Below, in pieces: positions 61,002 through 64,000 of a stretch of DNA of 64,000 bases. A program made the translations under genes and the position numbers. Position 1 is the stretch's first letter, and each line of letters starts with the position of its first letter. The stretch is taken from assembly GCF_000004075.3 (NCBI RefSeq), contig NC_026657.2, forward strand, positions 9,114,001 through 9,178,000. Direction: 5' to 3'. This DNA is from Cucumis sativus (Eukaryota; Streptophyta; Magnoliopsida; Cucurbitales; Cucurbitaceae). The notes beneath the pieces were generated by a model. That model was not told where the DNA came from and made no database searches. It was given only the letters and a program-made list of their open reading frames with translations.

Positions 61002-62506
61002 TCGTTTTAATAAAGTTCCAAAGAACAGTGTATATGATTCCTATAAAAAGTCGTTATACTTTGTGATCGAATGGGGAAAATTAGTTAAAATTTAAGGTCG
61101 ATGTTAGAGCAATGAAAATTTAATGTTGATATTTTCTTGAGATCAGTTTGAAATCGGGTTTTCTCAATGTGTATAGATCAGTAAACCTTGCCATAATCTT
61201 CACATCAAACAATAATAAAATCAGTGGAACTTTGTCAACTTTGAGACATTGCTTGAGGAAGAATCAAAGATAATAAATGTCGAAATTAAAGGAATATAAC
61301 TTATCTCATGAGGTGTTCTTTAGTAATTAAAGAATCTTTACCCACTTGCACCAATCCTACATTAACCACACACTTATCAATCCATCCAAAATATCTCATC
61401 TTTTTATAGATTATTATATGAATCAAATACTTTAAGTTAGTAAGATCATGTTTCACATTAAGAGAGTGATTAAGAAATAATATACCGATTGTCACTTTTT
61501 AGTCAAATTTGTGTAAATTATTATAATTAAAAATTTAAAAGTTGAGTTTGAAAATTATGAAAAAGTTAACTAAATTCAAACTTTTTTTTTTTTTTTTTTT
61601 GTGAATATATGATCTTTTGATGTTAAGAAAAAATGACACTTTTAAAAGAAACATTTTTAAAAATAGCAAAATAAATTATAAATTTTGAATTTTATTGATA
61701 GAATTTAAGTATTTGATCAAAATTTACTATTTTTTGAAAATTTCCTTTAAAAAAAAGATCGTGCTATATATATAACACTAATAATAAAGAAAAAGGAACA
61801 GCAAAATAAAAATAGAAAAGTAGAATTTCTTTATGACACTATCTCATAGTCTACAAAATGATATGTACAAATAAGATTACTACAAAAAGAAAAGAAAAAA
61901 CTTTTTCCTTTCTTTTATATATGGTATAAAATTTCAACTTTATTTAGTACTTCCTATTGCTTTTAATTATAATATTATTTTATTCACACATTTTTCTTCC
62001 TTTAAGGTATATATTTTAATTTTTATAAACTTAGTACGATTTTTTTATAAAATTTTTTAAAGTATGTACACATAAATATAAAGATTTTAATTTCTCTGAT
62101 TTCATGGATAAAAATATATGTTAATTATGGTTGAATTATGATGTTAAATTGATGGAGTTGTTAATGATAAATAAATAAATCCATGAATATACATTACATC
62201 AAATTGTCTATTTTTGTGTATTTGTATTAAAAATAAAAGTAGTGATACGACTCATATTAGAACTTCAATTATAAAATCGAAGATATCTTTTTGGTTTGAT
62301 CAAAAGTAGAACTCGACATCCATATTTAAATAAAGATAACTCGAGGTCTTTTTTAATATGGATAAAAATCGCTCTATTTAGCTTCCTTTTTTCTCTGTAT
62401 ACATGAAAACAATACTACACAATATACATCCATTATTTGAAATTATATGCAGGGGAAAAACACAAGGGAACAATCTACAACTTGAATGGAATCTTAGCTT
62501 CATATT
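61002..62506. other. Spacer between the tandem NPF genes
   Basis: This is very AT-rich, with a T19 run at 61582-61600 and no coding exon. It should contain the rest of the promoter of copy 1 and the 3' UTR of copy 2. Confidence 0.6.
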
Positions 62507-64000
62507 TCAACCTGTTTGTTGGAGGCCCTTTGATTTCTTCTTCTTTAGTTCATCAGTAAGAACTTGAATGGAATCAGAGACTTCAGCTTTGTAGATATAA
62601 AATTTGGAAATGAGCAAAAAGATGAAGAGGTTAACAGAACTCATAACTGCAAGTAAAGCATAGAAATAATCAAGATGAGAAGCATTCAAGTTGTTCAAAA
62701 TCCATCCATTGCCCTGTCTTTTGGTAATCTCAGAAACTTTTGAAAGAATAAAACTACTGAGGAAGTTCCCAATTCCAAGTGAGGTCATAAAGTATGAACT
62801 GCCAAGACTTTTCATGTTTTCTGGTGCTTGATCATAAAAGAATTCATTACTGGCTATTTGAAGGAATGCATCAGCAACTCCTGTGAGGATGAATTGAGGG
62901 AGGAGAATGAAAATGGTCAAAGGAAGTTCTTTTTGCACTTCTGCTGATGACCCATATTTTGCTGCAATATGAAGTCTATGCTTTTCCACTTGAGATGCAA
63001 CTGTCATTACTAAAACATGGCAGATCATTCCAATTCCCATTCTTTGTAACATTGTGATTCCCCTTGGATTTTTGGTCACTCTCTGCATTATCTTCACAAA
63101 GATTCTATACCAAGAAATGGAAATGAATGTTTTAGCTAAGGATCATTTCTTACTTTTACCTTTCTAGTTCATGAGGTTTTTTGGCACTTATTCTAAACCA
63201 AAAGACCATCAACATCAAGCAAAAACAGAAACGACAAAGTCAATGATATAAAGACTTCGGGTTATAAATGACAACTTAGGACCAAAATGCATGGGCTAGA
63301 AAAGGGGTTTGACTTGGCCCAAGCCAACATATTCGACCTCAACCAAGGCCGAGGCTGAGGCGAAGATCAAGGTTGAGGCCGAGGTTGAGGTTGACGCTAA
63401 CAAAATGTCAAATGTGGCATGCCTCAACCTATTGAATCAAAAGATAACCGTAATGCAATTCTGAAACTCTATCAGAAAAGACTTATGTCAACTATACGTA
63501 TAAATACAGCATGATAGTTCATGAGAGAAAGTAAATTCATTTTTATACTCAAATTTTCAACTGGTTGCGTAGATATTATTTATAACTTAAGCATCATAAC
63601 TTCTGTAGCAAGTACCACGTAAGTGTATAGATATAAATTTACGAATCGTTATCACATAAATATCAAGTCTATTTTTCTAATTCAAATTTTGACATCAACA
63701 AAGTTTGGACAACGGCATGTGCTCAAATTCGTGCAGTCTTAACCAAGTTTAGAAGATACTCAATTACCTGTCATAGATGAGAATGGTGAGAAGCATGGAG
63801 ATGGTGACAAAAGCATATAAACTAGCAGGAGGGACTTTGAAGTGGCTGCCAATGCTTCTATCCAAAGTGGTGCCTTGTTTGATAAAAAGGGTGTGTGACT
63901 GTGCCACCATTGTGCTTGGTAAGAAAGTGCATACCATAATTGGTATCATTCTCACCATTTGTTTTGTCTCCTCCACTTCTGTCACTGTGCATATCCTCCA
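62507..64000 (-). CDS. NRT1/PTR family transporter, NPF5 type (copy 2, 5' end beyond right edge)
   Basis: Only the last two exons are inside the window: 63768 to the edge (equivalent to exon 4 of copy 1) and 63104-62507. They encode about 275 residues of the C-terminal half, nearly colinear with copy 1: SHTLFIKQGTTLDRSIGSHF, VTKNPRGITMLQRMGIGMIC, EFFYDQAPENMKSLGSSY and a tail LKKKKSKGLQQTG. Both splice sites fall at the same codon (Asp-Arg) and phase as in copy 1. The intron between them is 663 bases against 78 in copy 1 because of an insertion. Reading frame is intact throughout what is visible, so this looks like a working tandem duplicate. Confidence 0.93.
63150..63760. repeat. Insertion in the last intron of NPF copy 2, with GAGGYY repeats
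   Basis: The splice-proximal ~50 bases of this intron still align with the 78-base intron of copy 1; the rest has no counterpart. Inside lie an imperfect hexamer repeat (gaggcc/gaggtt units, 63343-63396) and a TATA-like tataaatacagc (near 63500). The type of element is unknown; an old LTR fragment is possible but unsupported. Confidence 0.45.

Overview
This is a window of eudicot plant nuclear DNA. Spliced, intron-rich genes with GT-AG introns sit in AT-rich spacers, and every recognisable protein belongs to a plant family (PGR5, PDLP, DYW-type PPR, NPF, MAC3/PRP19, TOM9). The proteins and the spacer style suggest a cucurbit of the Cucumis type. That is inference from memory, not a measured match.

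Layout, left to right: the 5' part of an unrecognised minus-strand gene (1-793); a spermidine-synthase-fold methyltransferase-like gene (+, 3477-5621); TOM9 of the mitochondrial import pore (+, 6193-6507), convergent with an intronless DYW-type PPR editing factor (-, 6786-8537); a plasmodesmata-located protein (-, 11185-12535); a TLDc-domain protein (+, 15092-17363), convergent with an 18-exon PRP19/MAC3 spliceosomal ubiquitin ligase (-, 18686-26996) whose long introns hold several old repeats; about 10 kb of gene-poor AT-rich DNA; a DUF3527 gene (+, 36947-38977) with a long leader; a translation-type promoter followed by a candidate H/ACA snoRNA (about 40490-40854); a vegetative-storage-protein-type acid phosphatase (+, 42143-43558); PGR5 (-, 44445-44912); ARPC2B of the Arp2/3 complex (-, 46098-48762); a 96-residue protein ending in a CaaX box (+, 51283-52294); a DUF810/UNC-13-like protein (+, 54012-57464); and two tandem NPF5-type transporter genes (-, 58172-60906 and 62507 to beyond the right edge).

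These are mostly independent housekeeping genes, not a pathway cluster. Two groupings carry meaning. The NPF pair is a local tandem duplication in which the second copy's fourth intron has grown by an insertion. The ARPC2B / CaaX protein / DUF810 order resembles what I recall of Arabidopsis chromosome 2 around At2g33385-At2g33420, so it may be an old conserved block. Exon borders were worked out by hand from splice consensus, reading phase and family resemblance; all listed multi-exon genes close in frame. I found no operon-like system, CRISPR array or intact mobile element. The least expected signal is the promoter plus two-hairpin RNA near 40.5-40.85 kb.
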